The notes beneath the pieces were generated by a model, which was not told where the DNA came from, made no database searches, and saw nothing but the letters and a program-made list of their open reading frames with translations. From Caulobacterales bacterium (GTDB taxonomy: Bacteria > Pseudomonadota > Alphaproteobacteria > Caulobacterales > Caulobacteraceae), in contig JAEKKJ010000017.1 in NCBI GenBank assembly GCA_019510435.1, positions 57,959 to 121,958 of the forward strand: a stretch of 64,000 nt of DNA, given 5' to 3'. Shown piece by piece: positions 1-8,718 of the stretch (position 1 is its first letter; the number at the start of each line of letters is the position of its first letter). The position numbers and the translations under genes were made by a program.

Positions 1-734
1 ATGCCCTTTTCGGCCAGAAATATGCGCACGCGCCGGGGATTTGGGCCCCGAGAACCGTAGAGTTTCATGTGATCTCCCTCTCCACACGGTCGTTCGGCCG
101 GCCGACGGTCGGGCCGCCCCCGGTGCTCGACAATATCATCTATATCGTACTAAATGTATCATGCAGTACATAGATGATCGATCGACGAGGTCGCGTCCGC
201 CCTTCGCTGCGGCGAGGGCGCTTAAGGCATAGCGTGGGCGCGTACGCCGCGCCCCGCGCCGCAACGGGCAAGCTTGCGCGAAGTATCTGACGAGCGAGCA
301 TCGAGGCTAGCGTCACGAATATACTTCCTAAGATTGCTCTATCTCGGAGTTCTACCCGCCAAGCCGCGACTTCGCTCCAGCAAATAACTGGCTATATCGG
401 ATCGCGATTGGGGCGCTGGCTGGCCTCGGTCCTAACGTCGAGCTTGAAGCGGCCGACTCTTGCGGTCCGCTCGGCCGCAGGGTCAGCCCGATGAAGACGA
501 CGGATCGTGGTCCTCGCAACGCCGTCGTCCCGGCCGCAGCGCACTCGGGCGAGGCGCGCGCGCGTGACGCGGCGGAGCCCCTCTGCTGGCCGCCTCGCAC
601 TGACATCACCGCGCTCATCGACGTCCTGTGCCGGCGAAATCCAGCGGCTCAGCTCTCGAGCTAAGCCGCCGCACGGCGGCGGATACGTCGCCTCGAACCC
701 GGCTCAAGCCGGGAAACAAAACGGGAGAGGGAAC
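1..734. other. gene-poor leader region upstream of the TonB receptor
   Basis: I see no convincing coding region here; the short open frames lack a ribosome binding site and recognisable protein character. The first ~350 bases are richer in A+T than the rest of the window. The only clear structure is the interrupted inverted repeat at 135-178, listed separately. The last ~60 bases (about 675-734) form the leader of the receptor gene and end with a purine-rich ribosome binding site. Confidence 0.6.
135..178. repeat. interrupted inverted repeat, possible operator
   Basis: The arms are atcatctat(atc)gtact at 135-151 and agtacatagatgat at 165-178. They match over 14 bases with a 3-base insertion in the left arm and flank a 13-base AT-rich loop. 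A second nested pair, atgta/tacat, lies at 154-171. The size and AT richness resemble operators of TetR-like regulators, but no regulator gene is adjacent inside the window. Confidence 0.4.
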
Positions 735-3437
735 ATGACCAAGACACTATTCGTATCTGTATCCGTGCTCGCCTTGTGGTGCGGGGCGCCCACATTGGCC
801 CGGGCCGCCGACCCGCCGGGTGGGGTCCTCGAGGAGCTCATCGTCACCGCCCAGAAGCGCGAGGAGTCGGTCCAGGACGTGCCGATCGCGGTTTCGGCCT
901 TCAGCCAGCAGGCGCTGCAGGCCCGGGGCATCGACGGCGGGGCCAACCTCGTGCTGGCGATCCCGAACCTCACCTTCAATCGCGGCTCCTTGTCCAACAA
1001 CTTCCAGATCCGCGGGATCGGCTCCCAGCTGTTCTCGGTGTCCGGCGACGACGGGGTGGGCATCCACCAGAACAATGTGCCCTTGACCACCAACCGGCTG
1101 GCCGATGCGGAATTCTACGACGTCGAGCGGGTGGAGGTGCTGCGGGGACCGCAGGGCACCCTGTTCGGCCGCAACGCCACCGGCGGGGTGGTGAACATCA
1201 TCACCAGCAAGCCCGTCGACCATTTCGCCGCCTCGATCAGCGCCGAGCTGGGCAACTACAATTCCCGGAAGTTCCAAGGCTTCTTCAACGTCCCCTTCGG
1301 CGACAAGGTCGCGCTGCGGGGCGCGGGCTTCAGCCTGAAGCGCGACGGCTACACGACCAACACCCTCGACGGCCGCGACATCGATAGCCGCAAGATCTGG
1401 GCGGGCCGGCTGACGCTGTCGTTCAAGCCGAGCGACAACTTCCGGGCCTTCCTGATGTGGGACGGATTCGACGAGAACGACAGCCGCGGCGCGCGCAAGC
1501 AGCTCTGCGAGAAGGATCCGGGGCCAACCTCCATCCTGGGCGTGCCCACCGGTGTCGCCCGCGACGCCCTCACTCAGGGATGCCTGCCGGTTTCGGTCTA
1601 CGATCCGAACGTCTATGGCACGACCAATTCGCTCAACACCTTCGCGGGCATCCTGGGGCGCAAGCTGGGCCTGCAACCCCTCGACTCCTTCCTGGGCAAG
1701 ACGGTCTCGCATGACCTGCGCGAGGTGGAGGTCCGCGGCCGGCCCATCTATCGGCCACGCACCGATCTCTACGAGCTGAACATGGAGTGGGACGCCACGC
1801 CCGGCCTCACCTTCACGTCCTTGACCAGCTACAACGAGAACGAGAACTACAATCGAGGCGACACGAACGGGGCCTATCCGTCGGTTCCGTTTCCCAAGAG
1901 TTTCCTGGCGCCCAACGGAACCCTGAACGATCCGCAGATGGGTCTGAGCGACCGCCTGACGTCGGAGGCGGGCCTGTTCGGGCACAGCGATCAGTGGAGC
2001 CAGGAATTCCGGCTGCAGTCCAAATTCTCCGGCCCGATCAACTTCAATATCGGCGGGATCGTACTCGACTATAACCGTACGAATTTCACCTATATTGCCG
2101 TCAATGCCGCCACCGCCGAAGTCAAGTTTCTGGTGCCGAGCGCCTACGTCGACCCGCTGCAGGACCCCGATTTCACCGGACACAACTACTTCGTCAGTCG
2201 GACGCTGTACGAGCTGAAGTCCAAGGCGGTTTTCGGTGAAGTCTATTGGCAGGCTACGAAGACCATCCGCGCCACCGTGGGGCTGCGCTATACGGACGAC
2301 CAGAAATGGACCAAGGGCAGCGGTTCGACCCTGTTCACCCCCGGCCGCGGCCCGACCTTCACAGCGCCGCAGACCGTCGAGTTCAAGGAAGCCACCGGCC
2401 GGCTAAATGTCGATTGGACGCCGGAACTGCCGTTCACCGACCGCACCCTGGTCTATGCGTCCTACTCCAAGGGCTACAAGGGGGGCGGGTTCAATCCGGC
2501 CGGCGTCGCGGCGCTAGGCCTGAAGCTCACATACGAGCCGGAGTTCGTGAACGCCATCGAGATCGGCACGAAGAACACCCTTCTCGACGGGCGGCTGCTG
2601 CTGAATCTTGCAGCCTTCTCCTATGACTACAAAGGCTACCAGATCGCCCGCAACGTCAGCATGTCGATCTTCAACGACAACGTCGACGCCAAGATCAAAG
2701 GGTTCGAACTCGAGTCGACCTGGGCTCCCGTCGCCGGTCTGCAATTGAACGCCGTCCTCGGCTATGTCGACACCCGGATCGAGAAGGGCGGTGACATCGA
2801 CCCCGCCTATCGCACCCAGGGCGATCCGACCTATGTCTACGGCAGCGGCGGCTGCATCGTGAACGCCACCGGCCTGGCGGCCGTTCTAAGCGCGCCGGGC
2901 GGGCCGCAGGCCATGCTCAACAACACGTGCGCCGGGCCGGCCGCCGTCACCAAGGCCTTGGTCACCGCGGGCAACACCCCGGCCGCAGCCGCGGCCCTGG
3001 CGGCCGCCACCTACAGCTACGGTCCAAACGTGTCCGTCTTGAGCAGCGGCGTCGGCGACGGGGTTCGACAGAGCTTTGTCGGTAACCAGCTGCCCAACAC
3101 CCCGCATTGGACGGTCTCGCTGGGAAGCCAGTATCGCTGGGAACTGCCGGGCGAATGGAGCGCCACCTTGCGCGGGGACTACTACCGGCAGGCGGGGACC
3201 TTCGCTCGAAACAACAACGAGTTCTTCGACAAGCTTCGGGCCTGGGACAATTTCAACGCCAGCCTGACCTTCGTGAATACGAAGGACGATCTCACCGTGC
3301 AGTTGTCCGCCAAGAACATCCTCAACAAGGACACGATCGTCGGCCTTGAGATCGCGGCGGATACCGGGGGCGACGTGCGGACCCCAATCCTCCTCGATCC
3401 GCGCCTGTACTCGGTGTCGGTCACGAAGAGGTTCTAG
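735..3437 (+). CDS. TonB-dependent outer-membrane receptor
   Basis: This is a 900-residue outer-membrane beta-barrel transporter driven by TonB-ExbBD. A signal peptide (MTKTLFVSVSVLALWCGAP..., cleavage after LARA) is followed by a TonB-box-like stretch (EELIVTAQKREE, about residues 34-45), a plug domain containing VEVLRGPQGTLFGRNATGG, and a long barrel ending in phenylalanine (SVSVTKRF), the usual signal for outer-membrane insertion. I chose the ATG at 735 because GGGAGAGGGA precedes it and it gives a clean signal peptide; the frame is open upstream to 507. The sequence resembles the large environmental receptors common in Caulobacter and sphingomonads. The substrate is unknown: no siderophore, vitamin B12 or sugar gene is adjacent. 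It may be cargo of the integrated element that ends at dusA. Confidence 0.93.
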   Translation: MTKTLFVSVSVLALWCGAPTLARAADPPGGVLEELIVTAQKREESVQDVPIAVSAFSQQALQARGIDGGANLVLAIPNLTFNRGSLSNNFQIRGIGSQLFSVSGDDGVGIHQNNVPLTTNRLADAEFYDVERVEVLRGPQGTLFGRNATGGVVNIITSKPVDHFAASISAELGNYNSRKFQGFFNVPFGDKVALRGAGFSLKRDGYTTNTLDGRDIDSRKIWAGRLTLSFKPSDNFRAFLMWDGFDENDSRGARKQLCEKDPGPTSILGVPTGVARDALTQGCLPVSVYDPNVYGTTNSLNTFAGILGRKLGLQPLDSFLGKTVSHDLREVEVRGRPIYRPRTDLYELNMEWDATPGLTFTSLTSYNENENYNRGDTNGAYPSVPFPKSFLAPNGTLNDPQMGLSDRLTSEAGLFGHSDQWSQEFRLQSKFSGPINFNIGGIVLDYNRTNFTYIAVNAATAEVKFLVPSAYVDPLQDPDFTGHNYFVSRTLYELKSKAVFGEVYWQATKTIRATVGLRYTDDQKWTKGSGSTLFTPGRGPTFTAPQTVEFKEATGRLNVDWTPELPFTDRTLVYASYSKGYKGGGFNPAGVAALGLKLTYEPEFVNAIEIGTKNTLLDGRLLLNLAAFSYDYKGYQIARNVSMSIFNDNVDAKIKGFELESTWAPVAGLQLNAVLGYVDTRIEKGGDIDPAYRTQGDPTYVYGSGGCIVNATGLAAVLSAPGGPQAMLNNTCAGPAAVTKALVTAGNTPAAAAALAAATYSYGPNVSVLSSGVGDGVRQSFVGNQLPNTPHWTVSLGSQYRWELPGEWSATLRGDYYRQAGTFARNNNEFFDKLRAWDNFNASLTFVNTKDDLTVQLSAKNILNKDTIVGLEIAADTGGDVRTPILLDPRLYSVSVTKRF

Positions 3438-3471
3438 ACCGAAGAGGACTTCCTTCCCCCCCTCTTCCACT

Positions 3472-3502
3472 GAGGGCGATCCCCTGGGGTCGCCCTCTTT
3501 TT
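3472..3502 (+). terminator. rho-independent terminator after the TonB receptor
   Basis: GAGGGCGA (3472-3479) and TCGCCCTC (3490-3497) form a perfect 8-bp stem around a 10-base loop, followed by TTTTT (3498-3502). It sits 35 bases after the receptor stop codon. Confidence 0.85.
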
Positions 3503-3699
3503 AGATCGTCAGCCCTGGCTCCTGGCGGAGATGGAGCCGCCCGCCAGCCTGCGAGGGTGACGCTTGTGGCCTCTGGTTGAAGCGGCGGCTCATTGGCGTC
3601 CCAGGCAAGGGCTCAGCTCGCGCCGTGAACGCGCTCGGGTCGCGGCGGTCAGACACTCAGCCAGAGGCCAGATCATCTCGCCTCGAACATGGACAGCAG

Positions 3700-4215
3700 A
3701 TGAGCAACTCCGACGACATGGACGAATTGAAAGCCCGCATCCGGGCGCTCGAAGTCCGGATGGCCAGGCAGGACGACCTCGAAGCCATTCGGACCCTCCG
3801 ATGTACCTATCATGACTATGTCAATCAGGACCGCGCGGCCGAGCTCGCCGATCTCTTTTCGGAAAATGCCACCGTCATCTACGGTGGCCGGCCGGCGGTC
3901 ACCGGCCGCGACGCGATAGGCGCGTTCTTCCTCGACCTGCCCGTCAAATGGGCCCGCCAATTCATCCACGCGCATGTGGTCGAGATCGATGGCGACTGCG
4001 GCAGAGGCTACAGCCACCTCGACGGCCGTCCTGTCGTAGACGGAAAGAGCCTCATGGTCGGTGGACGATTTGATGATGAATACGTCAGAGAGAGAGGTCG
4101 CTGGCTGTTTTCGCGGGTGGTTTTGACAATTTGGTACGCGATCCCTGTCGAGCCAGGCTGGGAATCCGCGGCGATTGCCGGGCCCGCACGGACGCCAATT
4201 ACGAGCGGTGGCTAA
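3700..4215 (+). CDS. NTF2/SnoaL-like domain protein
   Basis: This is a 171-residue protein. A short N-terminal helix with coiled-coil character (DELKARIRALEVRMARQDDLEAI) is followed by a SnoaL-like/NTF2 fold: LRCTYHDYVNQD, a helix ADLFSENATVIYGG, RPAVTGRDAIGAFF, and beta strands around HAHVVEIDGDCGRGYSHLDG. Families with this fold include hydratases, isomerases and ring-hydroxylating dioxygenase small subunits, so the reaction cannot be named. I chose the ATG at 3700 because the fold begins there; the frame is open from 3577. The gene follows the receptor terminator by about 200 bases and is therefore a separate transcription unit. It may be cargo of the dusA-integrated element. Confidence 0.75.
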   Translation: MSNSDDMDELKARIRALEVRMARQDDLEAIRTLRCTYHDYVNQDRAAELADLFSENATVIYGGRPAVTGRDAIGAFFLDLPVKWARQFIHAHVVEIDGDCGRGYSHLDGRPVVDGKSLMVGGRFDDEYVRERGRWLFSRVVLTIWYAIPVEPGWESAAIAGPARTPITSGG

Positions 4216-4367
4216 TGTGCTTGAGACGACTCGATCGTCGAGCCGTGCCGCGCCGTTACATGGGCCTGCCCAGAGCTCCCATATGCGCTCAGGGCGTGTC
4301 CATCATGGCGCGCGAGTGCGCGCCGGCGTGGGTTCGCCGAAGTGCGATATCACGCTATGATGCGCCT

Positions 4368-4745
4368 ATGAGCGAACGAAATTCCGATGCCCTGGGCTGG
4401 GTGCTGGAGCAGCGCGCCGAGCGCCAGGAGATCAGCAGCCACGAGTCCTTCGCCATCGGCGCACGGCCGGAGAGCCCGATGCCCGCCGCGGGCGGGATTC
4501 TGATCAAGACGTCCGACAATGTGGCCGGCGAGCGGGAACTCGAGCTCGACGTGCGTCCGGTCGTATTGGGTCACGTCGAGGTGGTCGTGCGGCTGACGAC
4601 GCAAGCCCCGGACGCCAGCAAGCCGCATGGGAAGCGCGCCTATCTCCAGGCTTCGCCCGCCGCCATGCGCGAGCTGGCGTGGCAACTGCTTGAGACGGCG
4701 GACGCCGCCGAAAGGCTAAAGCTCAAACCCAAGCCCGTTCGCTAA
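4368..4745 (+). CDS. conserved-looking hypothetical protein, 125 aa
   Basis: I do not recognise a family. The protein begins MSERNSDALGWVLEQRAERQE and is soluble and charged. Its central part (ELELDVRPVVLGHVEVVVRLTTQ) alternates hydrophobic and charged residues as in beta strands, and it ends with a helix rich in Ala, Leu and Glu and a basic tail (LKLKPKPVR). There is no signal peptide or membrane segment. The ATG at 4368 was preferred over earlier in-frame starts (frame open from 4131) because the upstream part would overlap the preceding gene and has no protein character. Its stop overlaps the stop of the convergent integrase gene by a few bases. Confidence 0.55.
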   Translation: MSERNSDALGWVLEQRAERQEISSHESFAIGARPESPMPAAGGILIKTSDNVAGERELELDVRPVVLGHVEVVVRLTTQAPDASKPHGKRAYLQASPAAMRELAWQLLETADAAERLKLKPKPVR

Positions 4746-5827
4746 TCGTCGTCCTCCTCCTCGGGAGGTGGCCGCCTCCTCGCGACGAAATCGTGCAGCG
4801 ACTCCGGGCGCAGGTGGGTGTAGCGGCGCAGCATCTTCCAGTCCTTGTGGCCAGTGACGAGGGCGACCTGCTGGATCTTGAACTCGAACTCGAAGAGCCG
4901 GCTCGTCGCCTCGTGGCGCAGGTCGTGGAAGTGCAGGTCTGCGATCTGCAGTTCATGGCAGGCCCGCGTGAAGGCCGCGCTGATGGACTTGTGATTGTAG
5001 GAGAAGATCCGGATGTCCGAGTTCGCGCGGATGGAGCGCTGCTCTTCGATCAGGGCGACCCCGCTGTAGCCTGAGACATCGAGGAGGGGGATGAGCTGGT
5101 CGTTCCCCTTTTTCTGCCGCGGATCCTTGCGGTCGCGGATCAGCAGCATCTTGCCCCGGGCGTCATAGTCCTCCCAGGTGACACGGCAGATCTCTTCCTG
5201 GCGCATGGCGGTGGCGATCGCGAACTTCATGATCCGCGTCATCGGGATGATCTGGCGCTCATTGCCGTCGAAGTGGGCGAAGAGGGCCTTGAGCTCTTCC
5301 TTGGTAGGGCGTCGATCACGTTCGTTGCTCTTGCCAACGAGCCCGAGCCGTCGGAGCGCGATGCGAGCCAACTCGACGGGCTCCACGCTGACCGGCAGGC
5401 CGTGGACCGCGGCGGCGTGCGAGATCACCAGCTTGATCGCGCCGATGTCCATCGACAGCGTGACCGGCCCCGCGCCCTGTTCGGCCCGCATCCGCCCGAA
5501 CTGCAGGATCCGCTCGCGGTCCAGGTCCACGACCGGCTTCTTGCCAAGCTCGCGCTTCAGCATCGCCAGGGTCGCGGTCTTGGAGCGGCCGGGCGCGCGG
5601 CCCACCGCCTTCATATCTGCTATATGCAGGTCGATCAGGTCGCCGAAGGTCCGCATGCGGGCGATGCGGGACTTGGTCGGGGTCTGGCCGCGGTCGATCT
5701 GGCGTTCGGCGTCAATGGCCCACCGCTTGGCGTCCTCGTGGCTGACGAAGGTCTCGCTCAGGGAGCGGCCCTTGCGTCGGACCTGGACCCTCCAGGCGCC
5801 GGATTTTTGTTTACGGATCGAGGCCAT
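4742..5827 (-). CDS. tyrosine recombinase (phage/island integrase)
   Basis: This 361-residue site-specific recombinase has an N-terminal arm-binding part (MASIRKQKSGAWRVQVRRKG), a SAM-like core-binding region (about residues 60-150) and a C-terminal catalytic domain. All six catalytic positions are visible: R209 (AMRQEE), K234, H301 and R304 (HDLRH), H327 (GHKDW) and the nucleophile Y336 (RRYTH). The protein therefore looks intact. The frame is open back to 5962, but MASIRK at 5827 is the usual start for this family. It is transcribed away from dusA with 90 bases between the two starts. This arrangement is known for elements that integrate into the 5' end of dusA. It ends in an acidic tail (PPPEEEDDD). 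Confidence 0.93.
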   Translation of the reverse strand: MASIRKQKSGAWRVQVRRKGRSLSETFVSHEDAKRWAIDAERQIDRGQTPTKSRIARMRTFGDLIDLHIADMKAVGRAPGRSKTATLAMLKRELGKKPVVDLDRERILQFGRMRAEQGAGPVTLSMDIGAIKLVISHAAAVHGLPVSVEPVELARIALRRLGLVGKSNERDRRPTKEELKALFAHFDGNERQIIPMTRIMKFAIATAMRQEEICRVTWEDYDARGKMLLIRDRKDPRQKKGNDQLIPLLDVSGYSGVALIEEQRSIRANSDIRIFSYNHKSISAAFTRACHELQIADLHFHDLRHEATSRLFEFEFKIQQVALVTGHKDWKMLRRYTHLRPESLHDFVARRRPPPEEEDDD

Positions 5828-5917
5828 TTTCGCGTGCAAATCGGGTGCAGAGAGATTTCGAAACGTGGCGAAGAGGGTCGTAAAACGTCGCAGATTGGCG
5901 GCCCTGGAGGTTCGCCG

Positions 5918-6000
5918 ATGATGTTGAAAGATAACGGGAAGCCATTGAAAAATCAACATCATTTACTTAGTATAGCACCTATGATGGACTGGACCGATCG
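5918..6000 (+). mobile_element. putative attachment-site junction inside the dusA 5' end
   Basis: Codons 1 to about 21 of dusA (5918-5980) are AT-rich, using AAA, AAT, CAT, TTA, CTT, AGT, ATA, GCA and CCT. From ATGGACTGGACC (about 5983) the gene switches abruptly to the GC-rich usage of the rest of the genome. With a tyrosine integrase directly upstream and divergent, this fits an element end that restored the dusA reading frame with element-derived codons. The crossover should lie near 5975-6000. I found no second copy of the core in the window, so the other element end is probably to the left of it. Confidence 0.6.
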
Positions 6001-6964
6001 GCATTGCCGGGTCCTGCATCGGATGCTGTCGCGGCGGGCGCTGCTCTATACCGAGATGCTGACCACCGGGGCGGTGCTGCATGGCGATCGGGCGCGCTTG
6101 ATGGCGTTCAGCCCGGTGGAGCATCCGGTGGCGCTGCAGCTGGGCGGATCGGAGCCGGCGGACCTGGCGGCGGCGGCGCGGCTGGGCGAGGCCGAGGGCT
6201 ATGACGAGATCAACCTCAATGTGGGCTGTCCGTCCGACCGGGTGCAGTCCGGCCGGTTCGGCGCCTGCCTGATGCGCGAGCCGCAGCTGGTGGCCGACTG
6301 CATGGCCGCCATGGGCGCGGCGGTGAGGGTCCCGGTCACGGTGAAGTGCCGGATCGGCGTCGACGACCAGGACCCGGAACAGAGCCTGTTCGAACTGGTC
6401 GACCTTTGCGCCGCCGCCGGGGTGCGCCAGTTCACGGTCCATGCCCGCAAGGCCTGGCTGAAGGGCCTGTCGCCCAAGGAGAACCGCGATGTCCCGCCGC
6501 TGGACTACCCGCTGGTCTGGCGCCTGAAGCGGGAGCGTCCGGACCTGACCATCGTCATCAACGGCGGCATCGCCTCGCTGGACGAGGCGGAGGAGCACCT
6601 GCGCCATGTGGACGGGGTGATGCTGGGGCGGGCGGCCTACCACACGCCCGGGCTGCTGGCCGAGGCGGACGCGCGGATCTTCGGGGACGGGGCGCCGGTG
6701 GATATCATGGCCGCCCTGGCCGCCTATCGCGACTACATGGCCGACGAGCTGGCGCGCGGGACCCACCTGGCCGCCATGACGCGCCACATGCTGGGCCTGT
6801 TCCACGGCGTGCCGGGCGCGCGGACGTGGCGGCGGATCCTGACGGTGGAAGGCGTGAAGCCGGGGGCGGGGCTGGAGGTGCTGGACCGCGCCCTGGCGGC
6901 CGTGGGCTCAGGGCTCGAAGCGCAGGGTGTCGCGAGTGGCCTCGAAGCGGGTCAGGCGGCCTAG
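5918..6964 (+). CDS. dusA: tRNA-dihydrouridine(20/20a) synthase DusA
   Basis: This 348-residue FMN enzyme reduces uridine 20/20a in the tRNA D-loop with NADPH. The typical N-terminal motif LSIAPMMDWTDRHCR, EMLTTGAVLHG, the active-site cysteine segment NVGCPSDRVQSGRFGACLM, the FMN/tRNA segment FTVHARKAWLKGLSPKENR and INGGIASLDEA are all present. The start at 5918 is supported by GGAGG seven bases upstream; the second ATG at 5921 is possible. The long upstream extension of this frame is antisense to the integrase and is not coding. The last ~19 residues are antisense to the 3' end of the convergent protease gene (57-base overlap) and probably vary. The AT-rich first ~20 codons appear to come from an integrated element. 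Confidence 0.95.
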   Translation: MMLKDNGKPLKNQHHLLSIAPMMDWTDRHCRVLHRMLSRRALLYTEMLTTGAVLHGDRARLMAFSPVEHPVALQLGGSEPADLAAAARLGEAEGYDEINLNVGCPSDRVQSGRFGACLMREPQLVADCMAAMGAAVRVPVTVKCRIGVDDQDPEQSLFELVDLCAAAGVRQFTVHARKAWLKGLSPKENRDVPPLDYPLVWRLKRERPDLTIVINGGIASLDEAEEHLRHVDGVMLGRAAYHTPGLLAEADARIFGDGAPVDIMAALAAYRDYMADELARGTHLAAMTRHMLGLFHGVPGARTWRRILTVEGVKPGAGLEVLDRALAAVGSGLEAQGVASGLEAGQAA

Positions 6965-7423
6965 GTAGCTCATCCCGAGCAGCGAGACATCGAGGCCGTC
7001 GGAGACCACCAGGGCCTGGACCTGTTCCAGCCGCGCCCCGTTCACCGAGATCGAGGCCAGGGTGACGGCCGCGGCGCGCGATGACCCGCCGGCCGTGGTG
7101 ACGTTGTAGCCGTACTTCAGGTCCTGGGGCTTGATGCCCAGCTTCTGGGCGTCGGCGGGGGTCAGGGCGACGGCGGTGGCGCCGGTGTCGACGAGGAAGT
7201 GCACCGGCTGGCCATTGACCTGGGCGTCGGCCCAGAAGTGGCCGTCGGCGCCCTTGGACACTGCGCCCGACCCGGGCCGCGGCGCCGGGGCGGCGAAGCC
7301 CTGGGCGTCCAGCCGGGCCATGCGCAGCGGCGGCTGGCCAAGGGCCGCGATCGCGCCCGCGGTCGCCAGGGCCGACACCGCCGCGATCGCGGCGGCCTTG
7401 CCGAAAGAAGACACCATCATCAC
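6908..7423 (-). CDS. retropepsin-like aspartic protease, membrane-anchored
   Basis: This 171-residue protein belongs to the TIGR02281-like clan AA aspartyl protease family. An N-terminal hydrophobic segment (about residues 8-29) is likely an uncleaved signal anchor. A single retropepsin domain follows with the catalytic motif FLVDTGATAVAL (Asp79), and a glycine-rich segment with LLGMSYLGRL near the end takes the place of the second conserved element. Such proteins are thought to act as dimers in the periplasm; the substrates are not known. Three adjacent ATG codons (7417-7423) leave the exact start open by two residues. Its 3' end overlaps dusA on the other strand by 57 bases. Confidence 0.85.
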   Translation of the reverse strand: MMMVSSFGKAAAIAAVSALATAGAIAALGQPPLRMARLDAQGFAAPAPRPGSGAVSKGADGHFWADAQVNGQPVHFLVDTGATAVALTPADAQKLGIKPQDLKYGYNVTTAGGSSRAAAVTLASISVNGARLEQVQALVVSDGLDVSLLGMSYLGRLTRFEATRDTLRFEP

Positions 7424-7516
7424 CCGGAAAGCGGCCTTTGCGGCCTGTCTTGTCGGGACAGACCCTAGGACGTCGTCCTTTGCATCGGGTGAATCAGCAG
7501 GGTTTCACAACGTTAA

Positions 7517-7786
7517 CTAGAACATCGCCAGCTTCTCGGGCCGGACCAGGCTGCGCCGGTCCGGCAGTTCGGCCAGGATGGCGTCGCGCTCGGCGTCGGT
7601 GAGGCGCGCCCAGGCGGCGACCTCGCTCAGCTTGCGGAAGCAGCCGAGGCACAGGCCGCTCTCGCCGTCCACGACGCAGACCTTGATGCAGGGGGTCTTG
7701 ATCGGCGCGGGCGGCGCGGTGCGGCCGAGAGAGGCGGGGGCCAGGGCGTTGGGGCTCCGGGCGCCGGGGCTCGAGGCGTCAGTCAT
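7517..7786 (-). CDS. DUF1289 family protein
   Basis: This 89-residue protein has the DUF1289 signature in its second half: TPCIKVCVVDGESGLCLGCFRKLSEVAAW, with four cysteines arranged CxxxC...CxxC, followed by a helix around LTDAERDAILAEL. The cysteines suggest metal or Fe-S binding, but no function has been established for the family. The N-terminal ~28 residues are low-complexity (Ser, Pro, Ala). The ATG overlaps the stop of the upstream thioesterase gene (ATGA), so the two are translationally coupled. Confidence 0.85.
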   Translation of the reverse strand: MTDASSPGARSPNALAPASLGRTAPPAPIKTPCIKVCVVDGESGLCLGCFRKLSEVAAWARLTDAERDAILAELPDRRSLVRPEKLAMF

Positions 7787-8211
7787 CCCGGCAGAGCGTA
7801 GGTGACATTGGCCTGGGCCGCCAGCCGGTCCGGCCCCTCGGTCCAGAGGCGCACGTCGCAGACCGCCAGGCGCCGGCCCAGCCGCAGCAGCTCGCCCTCG
7901 GCGTGGAGGTCGCCCGGCTGGGCGCCGCGCAGGAAGCTGATGTTCAGCTGCGAGGTCACGGCCATCAGCTGGTCGCCCACATGGGCCAGCACCAGGGCGT
8001 AGGCGCAGGTGTCGGCCAGGGACATCAGCGTCGGGCCGGAGATCACGCCGCCGGGCCGCAGGAGGCCTGGGCGGTAGCGGCTGACCACCGAGACCCGGCC
8101 CGGCGCCACCCGAGTCACGGTCGGGAAGGCCTCGGGCTGGGCGTCCGGGAAGGCCCGGGCGAGGAGGGCGTTGACGCCGGCGGCGTCGAGACGGGGGACA
8201 GGCTCGGCCAT
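7783..8211 (-). CDS. PaaI-type hotdog thioesterase
   Basis: This 142-residue single hotdog-fold protein has the typical central segment LLRPGGVISGPTLMSLADTCAYALV, which forms the substrate helix and its preceding loop, and a strand pair LNISFLRGAQPGDLHAEGELLRLGRRLAVCDVRL. Family members hydrolyse acyl-CoA thioesters; the acyl group here is unknown. I used the ATG at 8211 (MAEPVPRL); thirteen more codons are open upstream but are basic and unlike the family. It is the first gene of a two-gene operon with the DUF1289 gene. Confidence 0.85.
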   Translation of the reverse strand: MAEPVPRLDAAGVNALLARAFPDAQPEAFPTVTRVAPGRVSVVSRYRPGLLRPGGVISGPTLMSLADTCAYALVLAHVGDQLMAVTSQLNISFLRGAQPGDLHAEGELLRLGRRLAVCDVRLWTEGPDRLAAQANVTYALPG

Positions 8212-8382
8212 GCCCCCATGTCGCCCACGTGACCGCTTCATGACAAGCAATTCATGGAACCGTGTAACAACGATGTATCATGACTGAATATTAATCCGCG
8301 AATACTGATCATTGCGGCTTGTTAATTTGAGGTGATCGCCCGGCGCGAGCAGCATTCGCGGCGAGTTGCAGGGAGAACATCC

Positions 8383-8718
8383 ATGAAGATCGTGCTTATC
8401 GCGCTTGCCGCCAGCTTCGCCGCCGCCAGTGTCGCCTCCGCGTCCGACAAGGTCACGGACGTGGACTTCCTGAAGGCCAACCGCTGCAAGGGGCTGGCCA
8501 GCCAGATCAATGGCGTCGTCGATCCGGCCTCCCTGGACGCCTTCATCAAGGCCGAGCGGGGCGCGCGCGCCGCCTATGTGGTGGAGCGGGCCGACGACGA
8601 GTTCCAGCGCGCCCGCAAGGAGGCCAGGAGCGCCGACCGCAAGGATCGCCTCACCGCCGAGCTGACCGGCGCCTGCCAGGCCTACGTCGCCGGCGGCCCC
8701 AGCCTCGCCAAGCAATAG
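8383..8718 (+). CDS. small secreted hypothetical protein, 111 aa
   Basis: An N-terminal signal peptide (MKIVLIALAASFAAASVASA, cleavage before SDKVTD) is followed by a predicted helical periplasmic domain with two cysteines (ANRCKGL and TGACQAY) that could form a disulfide. I do not recognise a family. GGGAGAAC precedes the ATG at 8383. The upstream 17 in-frame codons are basic and not part of the protein. The stop codon lies inside the first of three imperfect direct repeats (8710-8758). Confidence 0.75.
   Translation: MKIVLIALAASFAAASVASASDKVTDVDFLKANRCKGLASQINGVVDPASLDAFIKAERGARAAYVVERADDEFQRARKEARSADRKDRLTAELTGACQAYVAGGPSLAKQ

Noticed and set aside
747..2183. 478-codon open frame on the minus strand within the TonB receptor gene
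   Set aside because: It is antisense to clear receptor motifs; the translation is low-complexity (Val, Gln, Arg, His) with no domain, as expected for GC-rich shadow frames.
5273..5917. Upstream extension of the dusA reading frame
   Set aside because: It is antisense to the integrase catalytic domain; a good ribosome binding site and family start are at 5918.
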